NCBI GenBank assembly: GCA_009842675.1
Contig: VYEX01000020.1
Location: 1 to 64,000, forward strand
Direction of reading: 5' to 3'
Source: Acidimicrobiia bacterium
Lineage (GTDB): Bacteria; Actinomycetota; Acidimicrobiia; Acidimicrobiales; Bin134
DNA: 64,000 nucleotides
This document shows, piece by piece, positions 1 to 8,561 of the stretch. Under the pieces are notes generated by a model. It ran no database searches. It saw only the letters and a list, made by a program, of their open reading frames with translations, and was not told the DNA's origin. Numbering within the stretch: position 1 is the stretch's first letter; each line of letters starts with the position of its first letter. The position numbers and the translations under genes were made by a program.

Positions 1-1
1 C

Positions 2-244
2 GAAAAACAGAAAACCACAACAAACAGCCTGCGCGAAACCCAGGGTGAATCACTCCTAGCCCGAGACAAGGTCAGCCTCGACCTTTTCTGGCTCCGCGAC
101 GAAAGCCTCGAAGACATTGACAACCTCCCCGCCCCCGCCGTCCTAGCCGCCGAAATCGCCGAAGACCTCCAATCCGCCCTCACCGAAATTCAGGCGCTGG
201 CTGACAGTCTCGCCGTTGGCGTTGAGCCGTCCGAGTCGACATAG
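2..244 (+). CDS. hsdM: Type I restriction-modification methyltransferase subunit HsdM, C-terminal fragment (cut by window start)
   Basis: This frame is open from the window edge to a TAG stop and encodes the last 80 residues. It is missing from the ORF track because its start lies outside. The segment KVSLDLFWLRDESLEDIDNL followed by an Asp/Glu-rich helical tail resembles the end of type I N6-adenine methyltransferase subunits, which methylate DNA together with HsdS. That is recognition of a family tail only; no catalytic motif is visible here. hsdS and hsdR are not downstream, so if present they lie upstream or elsewhere. The next gene starts 9 nt after the stop, suggesting one transcript. 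Confidence 0.72.
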   Translation, partial: EKQKTTTNSLRETQGESLLARDKVSLDLFWLRDESLEDIDNLPAPAVLAAEIAEDLQSALTEIQALADSLAVGVEPSEST

Positions 245-253
245 GAGAGACGA

Positions 254-1264
254 ATGCCAGACGATGAAGAGCGAGAGGACTCAAAAGGGTTCATAAGTTT
301 TCCGCCTACAACTGGGAGCCCGATTCACGTAGGCCGTAGGGATAGAGCCGAGAGAATCCGTGAGGCAATAAGCGACCTAAGGTTGGCCATCGACGGGTGT
401 GTTGCGCAACCGCCCGAGGATGTTGTCAACAGCGTCGGATCCCTTGCTCGACAATGCTCCATCTTTCTGCGAAAAATGGTATTGGACGACAATCGGAATC
501 TCCGGTTGCTTGATCATGACACTTGTCAAGCATTGGAATTGACTTTTGACAGGATTCGGAAAATTGCACATGATCGGAAAAGCATAACGTTAGTGCTATC
601 AGATCTCCTTGGGGGTCTGTTTGAAGCTACAAAACTCGACGAAGCTACTGGTGAGCCATTGGCATCCCACTTCATTCCCATTGGCCCTCAAAGACTCAGC
701 TTCGAAATAGAGTGGCCACTACCCGGATTTACAAATTGGCAACATGAGCGAACGAGAGAAAATCCTTGGGAGGTAAGGACGGAGGGGCTGTTCGATTCGG
801 ACCCTAGAGACCAAATTGAATGTGAACCTTGGCTCGGGCAACAGGTCGTAATATTTGATAACCAAGGTATAAACCTAGGAGACATAATCAAGCTAACTGC
901 GAATACAGAAGGAGCTCATTCGCCTCCGGTAGATCGGCTAATGAAGATCGGAGATCAGGAAGACAGCACTCGATTCCGAGTCGATAGAGACACTCGTATT
1001 CATATTCTGAACAACTTCACTGTCTGTGGTTTCAGGTACAACCACATAATTGTGATCCAAGCAGCGCTGTACCTGTACACGAAGCTGATTGGAAATACGG
1101 ATTTGGTGTCGGACTCGAAAGAAGTTGACATTCCAGTTTTTGGAGTCGTTCCAGATGATGTCTCCGCCGCTATTGAGGACTTTCTTCATTTCGATGGTGG
1201 TCTCATGTTGTCCTTGAGCGAAAGTGGCCAACACATATCCCACAGAGTCAGAGCGCCGAGGTAG
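254..1264 (+). CDS. Unknown protein encoded directly behind hsdM
   Basis: I do not recognise this 336-residue family. A GGAGAG ribosome-binding site sits just before the ATG, and the gene begins 9 nt after the hsdM stop, so it looks like an operon member of the restriction-modification locus. The N-terminal half (about residues 25-125) is charged and probably helical. The C-terminal half has a hydrophobic stretch (VIQAALYLYTKLIG) but no convincing membrane segment or signal peptide. Base composition and codon use are clearly AT-richer than the genes from 2.6 kb onward, which suggests acquisition with the R-M system. An accessory or regulatory role in restriction or defence is inferred from position only. 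Confidence 0.75.
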   Translation: MPDDEEREDSKGFISFPPTTGSPIHVGRRDRAERIREAISDLRLAIDGCVAQPPEDVVNSVGSLARQCSIFLRKMVLDDNRNLRLLDHDTCQALELTFDRIRKIAHDRKSITLVLSDLLGGLFEATKLDEATGEPLASHFIPIGPQRLSFEIEWPLPGFTNWQHERTRENPWEVRTEGLFDSDPRDQIECEPWLGQQVVIFDNQGINLGDIIKLTANTEGAHSPPVDRLMKIGDQEDSTRFRVDRDTRIHILNNFTVCGFRYNHIIVIQAALYLYTKLIGNTDLVSDSKEVDIPVFGVVPDDVSAAIEDFLHFDGGLMLSLSESGQHISHRVRAPR

Positions 1265-1359
1265 TCAATGGTCGATCGCCTATTACGTCCGTTGGTCTCC
1301 GCCCCAGCGTTGTATGGTCTCATTGGGTCGAAGTTGGCGGGCTTGGGAGGACGGTCGAG

Positions 1360-1692
1360 ATGCAGAGGTTCACGTTCACGCTGACCGTAGAGGGTCGTGA
1401 TCTTCAGGCAGGTGAGGTTGTTGACGCGCTGTTTGACGCGGGCTGTGATGATGCGTTGGTCGGCTCGTCCGAGGGGGTTCAATTCTTGGACTTCGATCGT
1501 GAGGCCGGTTCCCTTGGGGAGGCAGTGCTGTCGGCGGTGGCAGATGTGGAGTCAGTAGAAGACCTATCGGTGACCGGAATCGCCGGTGCGAATTCGCTTA
1601 CCTAGGCCAAGAACGCTGCTCGTACTGAGCGGACCCCTGAGAGAGTTCGGCGCTTGGCTACAGGCAAGCGAAAGCCCGGTCACTCGGGCTGA
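1360..1692 (+). pseudogene. Small HTH-type DNA-binding protein gene interrupted by an in-frame TAG
   Basis: The first 81 codons encode a compact domain with the pattern ALFDAGCDDALVG...LDFDREA. I associate this with small DNA-binding or antitoxin-like proteins that continue into a short helix-turn-helix. Here a TAG at 1603-1605 stops translation exactly where that part should start. Reading on in the same frame gives AKNAARTERTPERVRRLATG and a Gly/Lys-rich end before TGA at 1690-1692, which looks like the missing HTH tail. A single TTG-to-TAG change would explain it. Either the gene is dead or only the N-terminal domain is made. The family assignment is from memory of the motif pattern and needs a search. 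Confidence 0.6.
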
Positions 1693-1758
1693 TGTGGTTG
1701 GCTCGGCGGGCGGTCTCGACGGCGGATCGGCTTAGTCGAGTCCTAACTCAGCCTTGGC

Positions 1759-2097
1759 CTATTCCCAGGGCACAAAGTTGTCTTCGGCTAGCGCCGCAGC
1801 AAGTTTCCGGCGGTCCTCGGCGTCTTCTGCGACGTCGACAAGCCAGTCAAATGCGTTTGGGCCAATGATCTGGTCGGTGTCGTGGCGCATCTTGTCGGGG
1901 TCGACGTAGTCCAGTTGGCGCCATCGGTTGAGCAGGGCTTCGCGGTCTGGGCTCTGGTGGTGCGCAGGTTGGGGTTCAGTCTCGGGATGGTCAGGTTGGG
2001 CCACGACGAAAGAGTATTTGCTGCTTGATACAGGGCTGGCGACAATTTGCCTAGTCGTCGGTTCCTGTCTGCCAGTTGCCTTGAAATGCATGGACAT
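1759..2097 (-). CDS. Small hypothetical protein, possibly antitoxin-like
   Basis: The gene encodes 112 residues from an ATG at 2097 (a second ATG lies two codons in). The N-terminal 45 residues are low in complexity and could be mis-called. The C-terminal 60, with LLNRWRQLDYVDPDKMRHD and an acidic helical end, look like real coding sequence. The pattern faintly resembles the C-termini of VapB-type antitoxins, but no toxin gene lies next to it in the correct orientation, so this stays a guess. It sits in the accessory segment near the broken HTH gene and is convergent with it. Confidence 0.45.
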   Translation of the reverse strand: MSMHFKATGRQEPTTRQIVASPVSSSKYSFVVAQPDHPETEPQPAHHQSPDREALLNRWRQLDYVDPDKMRHDTDQIIGPNAFDWLVDVAEDAEDRRKLAAALAEDNFVPWE

Positions 2098-2169
2098 ATA
2101 CTGTCGAGTAAGAATCTATCGCACCCGGTGATCAGGGCGCCCTGGCAATTCGCATAACGAGGAAGACTC

Positions 2170-2544
2170 ATGATGGGTCCATTCCTGACGGGGGTGACGA
2201 TCGGTTGTTTTGGGCTGATGATGCTCAACATGGGGTTGTGCTTCCCGGTTCTGAGAAACAAGTGGTACCGGCGGCGGTTGGCGAAGGTGCGGGCCGTTGG
2301 TCCGGATGGGACGGTGGTCACCAAAGACGACATTCGCCGTGAGCTCATGCGGGATCCGGTAGCGGCCGACCTGTTTGCCGACGACGACACCCCCGATGAC
2401 GTGGCCCGGTACCTGTTCCTGGAAGCTGAGCGGCGGGCCATGTTGCGAAAGTGCAACCGGCTCGACGATGACGAGAACGACTTCTTCGCCCCGCCTCGCC
2501 GTTCCGGTCCCGACCCGGGGTTTCGGGGCTGCAACGAGATGTGA
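2170..2544 (+). CDS. Small membrane-anchored hypothetical protein
   Basis: The product is 124 residues with one N-terminal hydrophobic segment (about residues 4-27) followed by a basic stretch (KWYRRRLAK), which predicts a single-pass protein with a cytoplasmic C-terminal part. The rest is charged, with an acidic patch and a Pro/Gly-rich tail. A GAGGA ribosome-binding site lies 7-8 nt before the ATG pair. I do not recognise the family. It stands alone between the accessory segment and the acyl-CoA synthetase gene. Confidence 0.5.
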   Translation: MMGPFLTGVTIGCFGLMMLNMGLCFPVLRNKWYRRRLAKVRAVGPDGTVVTKDDIRRELMRDPVAADLFADDDTPDDVARYLFLEAERRAMLRKCNRLDDDENDFFAPPRRSGPDPGFRGCNEM

Positions 2545-2610
2545 GCGGCCTGGTTCTATGGCAGGCCACTAATCTCCCTCCGGCAAAGACCGCGGAGGAG
2601 TAGGCCACGC

Positions 2611-4155
2611 ATGTATCCGGGACATCATGCCCGCACAACGCCGGACAAGGCGGCGCAGATCATGGCCAGTACCGGGGAGGTAACCACCTACCGGGAGCTG
2701 GATGAGGCGGCCAACCGCTTAGCCCAACTGCTGTACGGCCGGGGGCTGCGGGAGGGGGACCACATCTCGATACTGGCCGAGAACCATCCCCGCTACTACG
2801 AGGCATTTTGGGCGGCGATGATCTCGGGGCTTTACTTCACCACCATCAACCGGTACCTGTCGCCCGAGGAGGCGGCCTATCTGGTCAACGACAGCGGCTC
2901 CAGCGTGCTGATTACCACCAACGCGATGGCCAACACGGCTGCACAATTGCTCGACCTGATCCCCGACTGCCAGCACCGGCTGATGATGGACGGCAATGCC
3001 GACGGCTTTGAGTCGTATGAGGATGCCGTGGCGGACATGCCGAGCGAGCCTCTGCCCCGACTGCCCAAAGGGGCGGTGATGCTGTACTCCTCGGGTACCA
3101 CCGGCAAGCCCAAGGGGATTCTGCGGCCTCTGCCCGGTGTCGAAGTGCACGATGACAGCCTCTCGGGCATCAGCATGCTTGAGCGCCACCTCCTCGGAAT
3201 GAGCGAGGACTCTGTCTATCTGTCTCCGGCGCCCCTCTACCACTCTGCCCCCTTGATGTGGAACGCCGGCCTGCACGAGTTGGGGGGCACGTTGGTGATC
3301 ATGGACCGATTCGACCCTGAAAGCTTCTTGGCTTACGTGGAGCAGTATTCGGCGACCGACAGCCAGCTCGTGCCCACCATGTTTATCCGCATGCTCAAGC
3401 TGCCCGAGGAAGTCCGCAACCGCTATGACCTGTCATCGCTGAAGATGGCGGTCCACGCTGCCGCCCCTTGTCCGGTGGCGGTCAAAGAGCAGATGATCGA
3501 GTGGTGGGGGCCCATCATCCAGGAGTACTACGCCGCCACTGAGGGCAGCGGGCTGTGCTTTATCGGCCCCGAGGACTGGCTGGCGCACAAGGGGTCGGTG
3601 GGCAAGGCCATGATGGGAACCCTCCACATTTGCGACGACGACGGCCAAGAGCTCCCTACTGGAGAGCCAGGACTCGTCTACTTCGACCAAGAGACCCCGC
3701 CATTCGAGTATCACGGCGACCCGGAGAAGACCAAGGATTCCCGCCACCCCGAGTACAGCAGCTGGACCACGGTGGGCGACATCGGATACGTCGACGAGGA
3801 GGGCTATCTCTACCTCACCGACCGGGCCACATTCATGATCATCAGCGGCGGGGTCAACATCTACCCCCAGGAGATCGAGGCCTGCTTCGCCCTGCACCCC
3901 AAGGTGGCCGACGTGGCGGTGTTCGGGCTGCCCGACGAGGAGATGGGGGAGTATGTCCACGCGGTGGTCCAACTTGAAGACGGTGTTGAGGGGACCGATG
4001 ACTTGGCTGAGGAACTGCGATCCTACGCCCGCCAGCAACTAGCAGGATTCAAGGTGCCGAGGGTGGTGGACTTCCGTGCCGACTTTCCCCGCCTGCCCAC
4101 CGGCAAGCTCTATAAGAAGCCCTTGCGGGAGGAGTATCTGGCCCGACTGTCGTAG
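2611..4155 (+). CDS. Acyl-CoA synthetase (AMP-forming, ANL superfamily)
   Basis: This 514-residue enzyme of usual family length activates a carboxylic acid to its acyl-CoA through an acyl-adenylate. The P-loop-like motif SSGTTGKPKG lies near residue 165, the adenylate-binding YYAATEGSG near 310, and the hinge and catalytic lysine region ends in PTGKLYKK near the C-terminus. A GGAGGAG ribosome-binding site precedes the ATG. The Rieske oxygenase gene follows after 66 nt on the same strand, so the two probably form a small operon handling an aromatic or cyclic acid. The substrate cannot be read from the sequence. Confidence 0.9.
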   Translation: MYPGHHARTTPDKAAQIMASTGEVTTYRELDEAANRLAQLLYGRGLREGDHISILAENHPRYYEAFWAAMISGLYFTTINRYLSPEEAAYLVNDSGSSVLITTNAMANTAAQLLDLIPDCQHRLMMDGNADGFESYEDAVADMPSEPLPRLPKGAVMLYSSGTTGKPKGILRPLPGVEVHDDSLSGISMLERHLLGMSEDSVYLSPAPLYHSAPLMWNAGLHELGGTLVIMDRFDPESFLAYVEQYSATDSQLVPTMFIRMLKLPEEVRNRYDLSSLKMAVHAAAPCPVAVKEQMIEWWGPIIQEYYAATEGSGLCFIGPEDWLAHKGSVGKAMMGTLHICDDDGQELPTGEPGLVYFDQETPPFEYHGDPEKTKDSRHPEYSSWTTVGDIGYVDEEGYLYLTDRATFMIISGGVNIYPQEIEACFALHPKVADVAVFGLPDEEMGEYVHAVVQLEDGVEGTDDLAEELRSYARQQLAGFKVPRVVDFRADFPRLPTGKLYKKPLREEYLARLS

Positions 4156-4221
4156 TTGCACTCTCGTAGCCACTGCTTCGCCAGTTCCAGTCGGAATTGC
4201 TCCGAAAGTTAGAGTTGGGCA

Positions 4222-5388
4222 ATGGCCTACACCGACGACGCGATCCGGGACTTGACCCGACGGGTCTTCGATCTGTGGCAAGACAACACCACCGATCTGG
4301 CCCCCGACGTGATGCGCCAGTCGGTCGACGCCTACCTTGACCAGCCCCGATTCGAGTACGAGGTCGAGCGGATCTTCAAACACCTGCCCCTGGCTCTGGC
4401 GATCAGCTCAGAGCTTCCTGCTCCGGACACCTACAAGGCCATGGACGTCATGGGCGTGCCGCTGCTACTCACCCGGGGCGCCGACGGCGCGGCCCGGGCC
4501 TTTCTGAACGTCTGCCGCCATCGTGGTTCGCCACTGTGCGAGCCCGGTTCGGGGTCAGCCCAACGCCTGACCTGTCCCTACCACGCTTGGTCTTACGACA
4601 CCGCCGGCGACTTGGTCGGCATGTTCGGAGCCCACACCTTCGGCGACGTAGACCGCGACCACCTCGCGCTCACCCCGCTGGCCTGTGCCGAGAAGGCCGG
4701 CTTCGTGTTCGCCTGCCTCACCCCCGGCGTCACCTTCGACATCGACACCTTCCTTGGAGACTTCGCCCCCTACGTGGCCGCCCTCGAGCTTGACCAGTGG
4801 CACATCTTCGAGCAGCGCATCCTCGACGGCCCGGGCTGGAAGGTGGCGTGGGACGGATATTTGGAGGGGTATCACCAGGAGCGGCTGCACCCCAAGACCG
4901 TTGGATTGAACACCATCGGCAACCTCATGGCCCACGACACCTGGGGGCCGCACCAGCGCATCGTGTTTGGACGCAAGTCGTTACCCAAACTGGTCGACCA
5001 GCCCGAGGAAGAGTGGGACCTAGACGAGCACATTCGCCTGATCCACTCCATTTTCCCCAACGTCTCGATCTCGGGGATCCTGGGCGACTACTGCCTGCTG
5101 AGCCAGCTCTTCCCCGGACCAACCGTCGACACCAGCCTCACCATCCAGACCGTGCTGTGCCGCCATGAGCCGACCACAGAAGAAGAGCAGAAAGTGGCCG
5201 AGCAATTCAGCGCCTTGGTGCTTCAGGCGGTGCGCGACGAGGACTACTGGGTGGGATTCCAGATCCAGAACGCCCTCAAGAGCGGAGCCACCTCAGAGGT
5301 GCTCTTCGGGCGCAATGAGCCCAGCTTGCAGCACTATCACCACGCGGTGGAGCGCTACGCCGAGCTGAGTGTTGACCGGGAAACCTAG
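4222..5388 (+). CDS. Rieske [2Fe-2S] non-heme iron oxygenase, alpha subunit
   Basis: This 388-residue ring-hydroxylating oxygenase component inserts oxygen into a substrate using electrons from a separate reductase. The Rieske cluster ligands are visible as C98-x-H100 and C118-x2-H121. The mononuclear iron site is in EGYHQERLHP (about residues 214-223), where two histidines are ligands. No ferredoxin, reductase or beta subunit gene is adjacent, so electron partners must be elsewhere. Its stop codon overlaps the stop of nadA on the other strand (CTAG). Pairing with the upstream acyl-CoA synthetase suggests a shared substrate. Confidence 0.9.
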   Translation: MAYTDDAIRDLTRRVFDLWQDNTTDLAPDVMRQSVDAYLDQPRFEYEVERIFKHLPLALAISSELPAPDTYKAMDVMGVPLLLTRGADGAARAFLNVCRHRGSPLCEPGSGSAQRLTCPYHAWSYDTAGDLVGMFGAHTFGDVDRDHLALTPLACAEKAGFVFACLTPGVTFDIDTFLGDFAPYVAALELDQWHIFEQRILDGPGWKVAWDGYLEGYHQERLHPKTVGLNTIGNLMAHDTWGPHQRIVFGRKSLPKLVDQPEEEWDLDEHIRLIHSIFPNVSISGILGDYCLLSQLFPGPTVDTSLTIQTVLCRHEPTTEEEQKVAEQFSALVLQAVRDEDYWVGFQIQNALKSGATSEVLFGRNEPSLQHYHHAVERYAELSVDRET

Positions 5389-6479
5389 GTAATACTCAGC
5401 ATCCGGTCGAGGGCGACGCGGGCGTCGGCCGCAATGTCCGGCTCGACGGTGATGCGATTGCGGACTTTGCCCTCCGCCAGGCCTTCCAGCGTCCAGGCCA
5501 AGTGGGCGGCGTCGATGCGGAACATGGTCGAGCACGGGCAGATCAGCGGGTCGAGCGACACCACTGTCTTGTCAGGGGTCTCGTCGTTCAGCCGGTTCAC
5601 CAGGTGGATTTCGGTGCCCACGCCGATGACCGAGCCAGTCGGGGCGGCGGCCACCGCTTTGATGATGTAGTCGGTGGAGCCCACCTGGTCGGCCAGAGCG
5701 CATACCTCTCGGCTGCATTCGGGGTGGACCACCACAATCCCATCAGGGTGTTCGGCCCGGAACGCGGCCACATGGTCGGGCTGGAACCGCTGGTGCACCG
5801 AGCAGTGCCCTTTCCACAGCAACAGCACCGACTCCTTGCACTCGGCTTCGGTCAGCCCGCCCAAATCGAATCGGGGGTTCCACACCGCCATGTGGCTCTC
5901 GTCGTAGCCCATGTCGAATCCGGTGTTGCGTCCCAAGTGCTGGTCGGGGAAGAAGAGCACCTGGTCGCCCCGCTCCAGCGCCCACGTCAAAACCGCTCGG
6001 GCGTTGGACGAAGTGCATACTGCACCGCCGTGGCGGGCCACGAATGCCTTCAGGTTGGCGGCAGAGTTCATATAGGTGATTGGCACTACCCGGTCGATGT
6101 CCACCACTCGGGCCAGCTCGTCCCAGGCTTCCTCCACTTGGTCGATGTCGGCCATGTCGGCCATGGAGCAGCCGGCGTTCAGGTCGGGGAGCACCACCTG
6201 CTGGTGGTCGCCAGTCAAGATGTCGGCCGATTCGGCCATGAAGTGCACACCGCAGAACACGATGTACTCGGCCTCGGGACGCTGCTGAGCCAGCACCGAC
6301 AGCCGGAACGAGTCTCCGCGGGCATCGGCCCACTCCATGACCTCGTCGCGTTGGTAGTGGTGCCCGAGAATGAACAGCCGGTCGCCCAGGGCGTTTTTCG
6401 CGTCGCCGATCCAGCCCGCCAATTGCTGGGGCGATGCCGTTGTGTACCGCTCAGGGAGCGGACGCTGAACGCGCAACAT
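5385..6479 (-). CDS. nadA: Quinolinate synthase
   Basis: NadA condenses iminoaspartate with dihydroxyacetone phosphate to quinolinate in de novo NAD synthesis, using a [4Fe-4S] cluster. The 364-residue protein shows ILGHHYQRDEV near the start, the cysteine regions GVHFMAESAD and NAGCSMADMAD, and CPCSTM near the end. The ORF track starts at 6614, but the ATG at 6479 has a GGAGG ribosome-binding site 10 nt upstream and gives the normal length, so I use it. nadB and nadC are not adjacent. The TATGAT at 6610-6615 on this strand is a possible -10, about 130 nt upstream. Confidence 0.93.
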   Translation of the reverse strand: MLRVQRPLPERYTTASPQQLAGWIGDAKNALGDRLFILGHHYQRDEVMEWADARGDSFRLSVLAQQRPEAEYIVFCGVHFMAESADILTGDHQQVVLPDLNAGCSMADMADIDQVEEAWDELARVVDIDRVVPITYMNSAANLKAFVARHGGAVCTSSNARAVLTWALERGDQVLFFPDQHLGRNTGFDMGYDESHMAVWNPRFDLGGLTEAECKESVLLLWKGHCSVHQRFQPDHVAAFRAEHPDGIVVVHPECSREVCALADQVGSTDYIIKAVAAAPTGSVIGVGTEIHLVNRLNDETPDKTVVSLDPLICPCSTMFRIDAAHLAWTLEGLAEGKVRNRITVEPDIAADARVALDRMLSIT

Positions 6480-6686
6480 GTTTTGGGAACCTCCAGGAGG
6501 TACGGGAACTCCAATTAGCAGCCGGTGGGGACAGCCGGGTCGCCTCGCCACGGGGATGTCGGCCTCAGAGTTCGATATGTCGCCGGATACCCGGCCGGCG
6601 TGGATAGAAATCATATCCGCCTAACACTCCCAATGAAAAGGGAAGCGTCGCGCCGTTGCTGGGCAATCCGGGGGCTGCTCGACTCG

Positions 6687-6692
6687 TAGGAT
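6687..6692 (+). promoter_or_regulatory. Putative -10 element of uvrC, likely leaderless
   Basis: TAGGAT lies 9 nt before the uvrC ATG and no ribosome-binding site is visible between them. Transcription would then start at or within a few bases of the start codon. The same layout recurs at gap, secG, fur, the first adenine deaminase gene and the molybdenum subunit gene. No clear -35 box was found here. Confidence 0.4.
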
Positions 6693-6701
6693 GGGCAGAG
6701 C

Positions 6702-8561
6702 ATGCTGAACCGCCCGCCCTCCGGCACCATCCCTGATGCCGCAGGTTCGTACCAGTTCAAAGACCGCCACGGACGGCTCATTTACGTGGGCAAGGCCAAG
6801 AGCCTGCGGTCCCGGCTGGGCAGCTATTTCCAGAATCCGGCCTACATGCCGCCCCGCACCGCCCAGATGGTGGCCGAGGCCGAATCGGTGGAGTGGATCC
6901 AGGTGGATACCGAGGTGGAGGCGCTGATGCTGGAGTACAGCCTCATCCAGCAGCACCAGCCCCGGTTCAACGTCCGCTACCGGGACGACAAGAGTTACCC
7001 GTTTCTGTGCGTGACCATGGTGGACGAGTGGCCCCGGGCCATGGTCATCCGGGGCCGCAAGAAGAAGGGCAACCGCTATTTCGGGCCCTACGGCCACGCC
7101 TACGCCATCCGGGAGACCCTCGACCAACTGCTGCGCACTTTCCCCATTCGCACATGCAGCGACAACAAGTTCAACCACCACACCCGCTTGGGTCGGCCGT
7201 GTCTGCTGTACCACATTGAGAAGTGCGCCGGGCCGTGCGTGGGCGAGGTGGAGCGGGAGCGCTACGACGAGATGGTGGATGACCTGCTGGCTTTCCTCGG
7301 CGGCGACACCGACGAGGTGGTGAAGCGGCTGGAGGACGATATGGCCCAGGCCTCCGCGGCCCTGGAGTTCGAGCAGGCCGCCCGCAGCCGGGACCGCCTG
7401 GCCAGCGTGCGCAAGGCCATCGAGGGCCAGCAGATGGTGGGGGCCCGCTCGGAGGACTACGACGTGGTCGGCCTGGTGGACGACGAGCTGGAAGCCGCCT
7501 GCCAGGTGTTCTACGTCCGCAAAGGCCGGGTGATGGGCCGCCGGGGATTCATCGTGGACAAGGCGGGCGACCTCACTCGCGACGAGTTGGTGAGCCGGGT
7601 GCTAGAGCGGCTGTATTTCGAGGAGAACCCGCTGGGCAGTCCCAAGCAAGTGCTGGTTCCCGACATGCCCGACAACCAGGGCCTGTACGAAGAGTGGCTG
7701 CGGGAACAGCGGGGATCCAAGGTGGCCATCTCGGTGCCCCAGCGGGGTGCCAAGCGCAAGCTCCAAGAGACGGTGGCCCGCAACGCGGCCGATGCCTTTG
7801 CCCGGCACCGGCTCAAACGCAGCACCGACCACAACAGCCGGGCCCGGGCCCTCAACGACCTCCAGAACTGCCTGGGTCTGCCCGAAGCCCCCCTGCGGAT
7901 CGAGTGCTACGACATGAGCCACCTCCAGGGGTCCGACTATGTGGGCTCGATGGTGGTGATGGAGGACGGCCTACCCCGCAAGTCGGAATACCGCCGGTTC
8001 AAGGTGCGCACGGTGGGCGGCAACGACGACTACGCCGCCATGGAAGAGGTGCTTACTCGGCGGTTGACCAACTACCTAGACGAGCGGGACCGACCGGTGG
8101 AGGAGAAGGGGAAGTTCGCCTATCCGCCCCAATTGCTGGTGGTGGACGGCGGCAAGGGCCAACTGGGCGTGGCCGAGCGGGTATTGGCCGAGTTGGGCCT
8201 CGATGGAGAGATTTTCCCCGCCGGGCTGGCCAAAGAGTTCGAGCAGGTCTACGTGCCGGGCCGGGCCGCTCCGGTGGAGATCCCGAGGCCGTCGGAGAGT
8301 CTGTACCTGCTTCAGCGCATACGAGACGAGAGCCACCGGTTTGCCAACGACTACCACCGCCAGCTCCGGGGCAAGCGGATGACCCGATCCTCGCTGGACG
8401 GCATTGCCGGCCTCGGTCCCACTCGACGAGCTCGTCTGGTGAAGGAGTTGGGCGGAGTGCGGGCAGTGGAACGGGCAACCCTGGACGACCTGCTGGCCCT
8501 CAGCTGGCTCCCCGATGCGGTGGCTCACGCGATCAACGAGAAACTCCACGGGCCCCAATGA
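6702..8561 (+). CDS. uvrC: UvrABC excinuclease subunit C
   Basis: UvrC makes both incisions around bulky DNA lesions in nucleotide excision repair. The 619-residue protein has the full order: an N-terminal GIY-YIG nuclease (GSYQFKDRHGRLIYVGKAKS, residues 15-34), a UVR/coiled-coil segment around residues 205-250 that contacts UvrB, the UvrC RNase H-like nuclease (IECYDMSHLQGSDYVGSMVV, about residue 400), and a C-terminal helix-hairpin-helix (GIAGLGPTRRARLVKELGG). The stop overlaps the start of the methyltransferase gene (ATGA). In many actinobacteria uvrC heads the uvrC-rapZ-yvcK-whiA-gap run; here the run is broken after rapZ. Confidence 0.97.
   Translation: MLNRPPSGTIPDAAGSYQFKDRHGRLIYVGKAKSLRSRLGSYFQNPAYMPPRTAQMVAEAESVEWIQVDTEVEALMLEYSLIQQHQPRFNVRYRDDKSYPFLCVTMVDEWPRAMVIRGRKKKGNRYFGPYGHAYAIRETLDQLLRTFPIRTCSDNKFNHHTRLGRPCLLYHIEKCAGPCVGEVERERYDEMVDDLLAFLGGDTDEVVKRLEDDMAQASAALEFEQAARSRDRLASVRKAIEGQQMVGARSEDYDVVGLVDDELEAACQVFYVRKGRVMGRRGFIVDKAGDLTRDELVSRVLERLYFEENPLGSPKQVLVPDMPDNQGLYEEWLREQRGSKVAISVPQRGAKRKLQETVARNAADAFARHRLKRSTDHNSRARALNDLQNCLGLPEAPLRIECYDMSHLQGSDYVGSMVVMEDGLPRKSEYRRFKVRTVGGNDDYAAMEEVLTRRLTNYLDERDRPVEEKGKFAYPPQLLVVDGGKGQLGVAERVLAELGLDGEIFPAGLAKEFEQVYVPGRAAPVEIPRPSESLYLLQRIRDESHRFANDYHRQLRGKRMTRSSLDGIAGLGPTRRARLVKELGGVRAVERATLDDLLALSWLPDAVAHAINEKLHGPQ

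Noticed and set aside
1788-2534. 248-codon minus-strand ORF across the 2.2 kb region
   Set aside because: Overlaps two better candidates in other frames and is Arg/Ser-rich with no start signal.
5502-6518. 338-codon plus-strand ORF opposite nadA
   Set aside because: nadA on the other strand has all family motifs; this frame is an antisense shadow with repeated His/Gly/Val.
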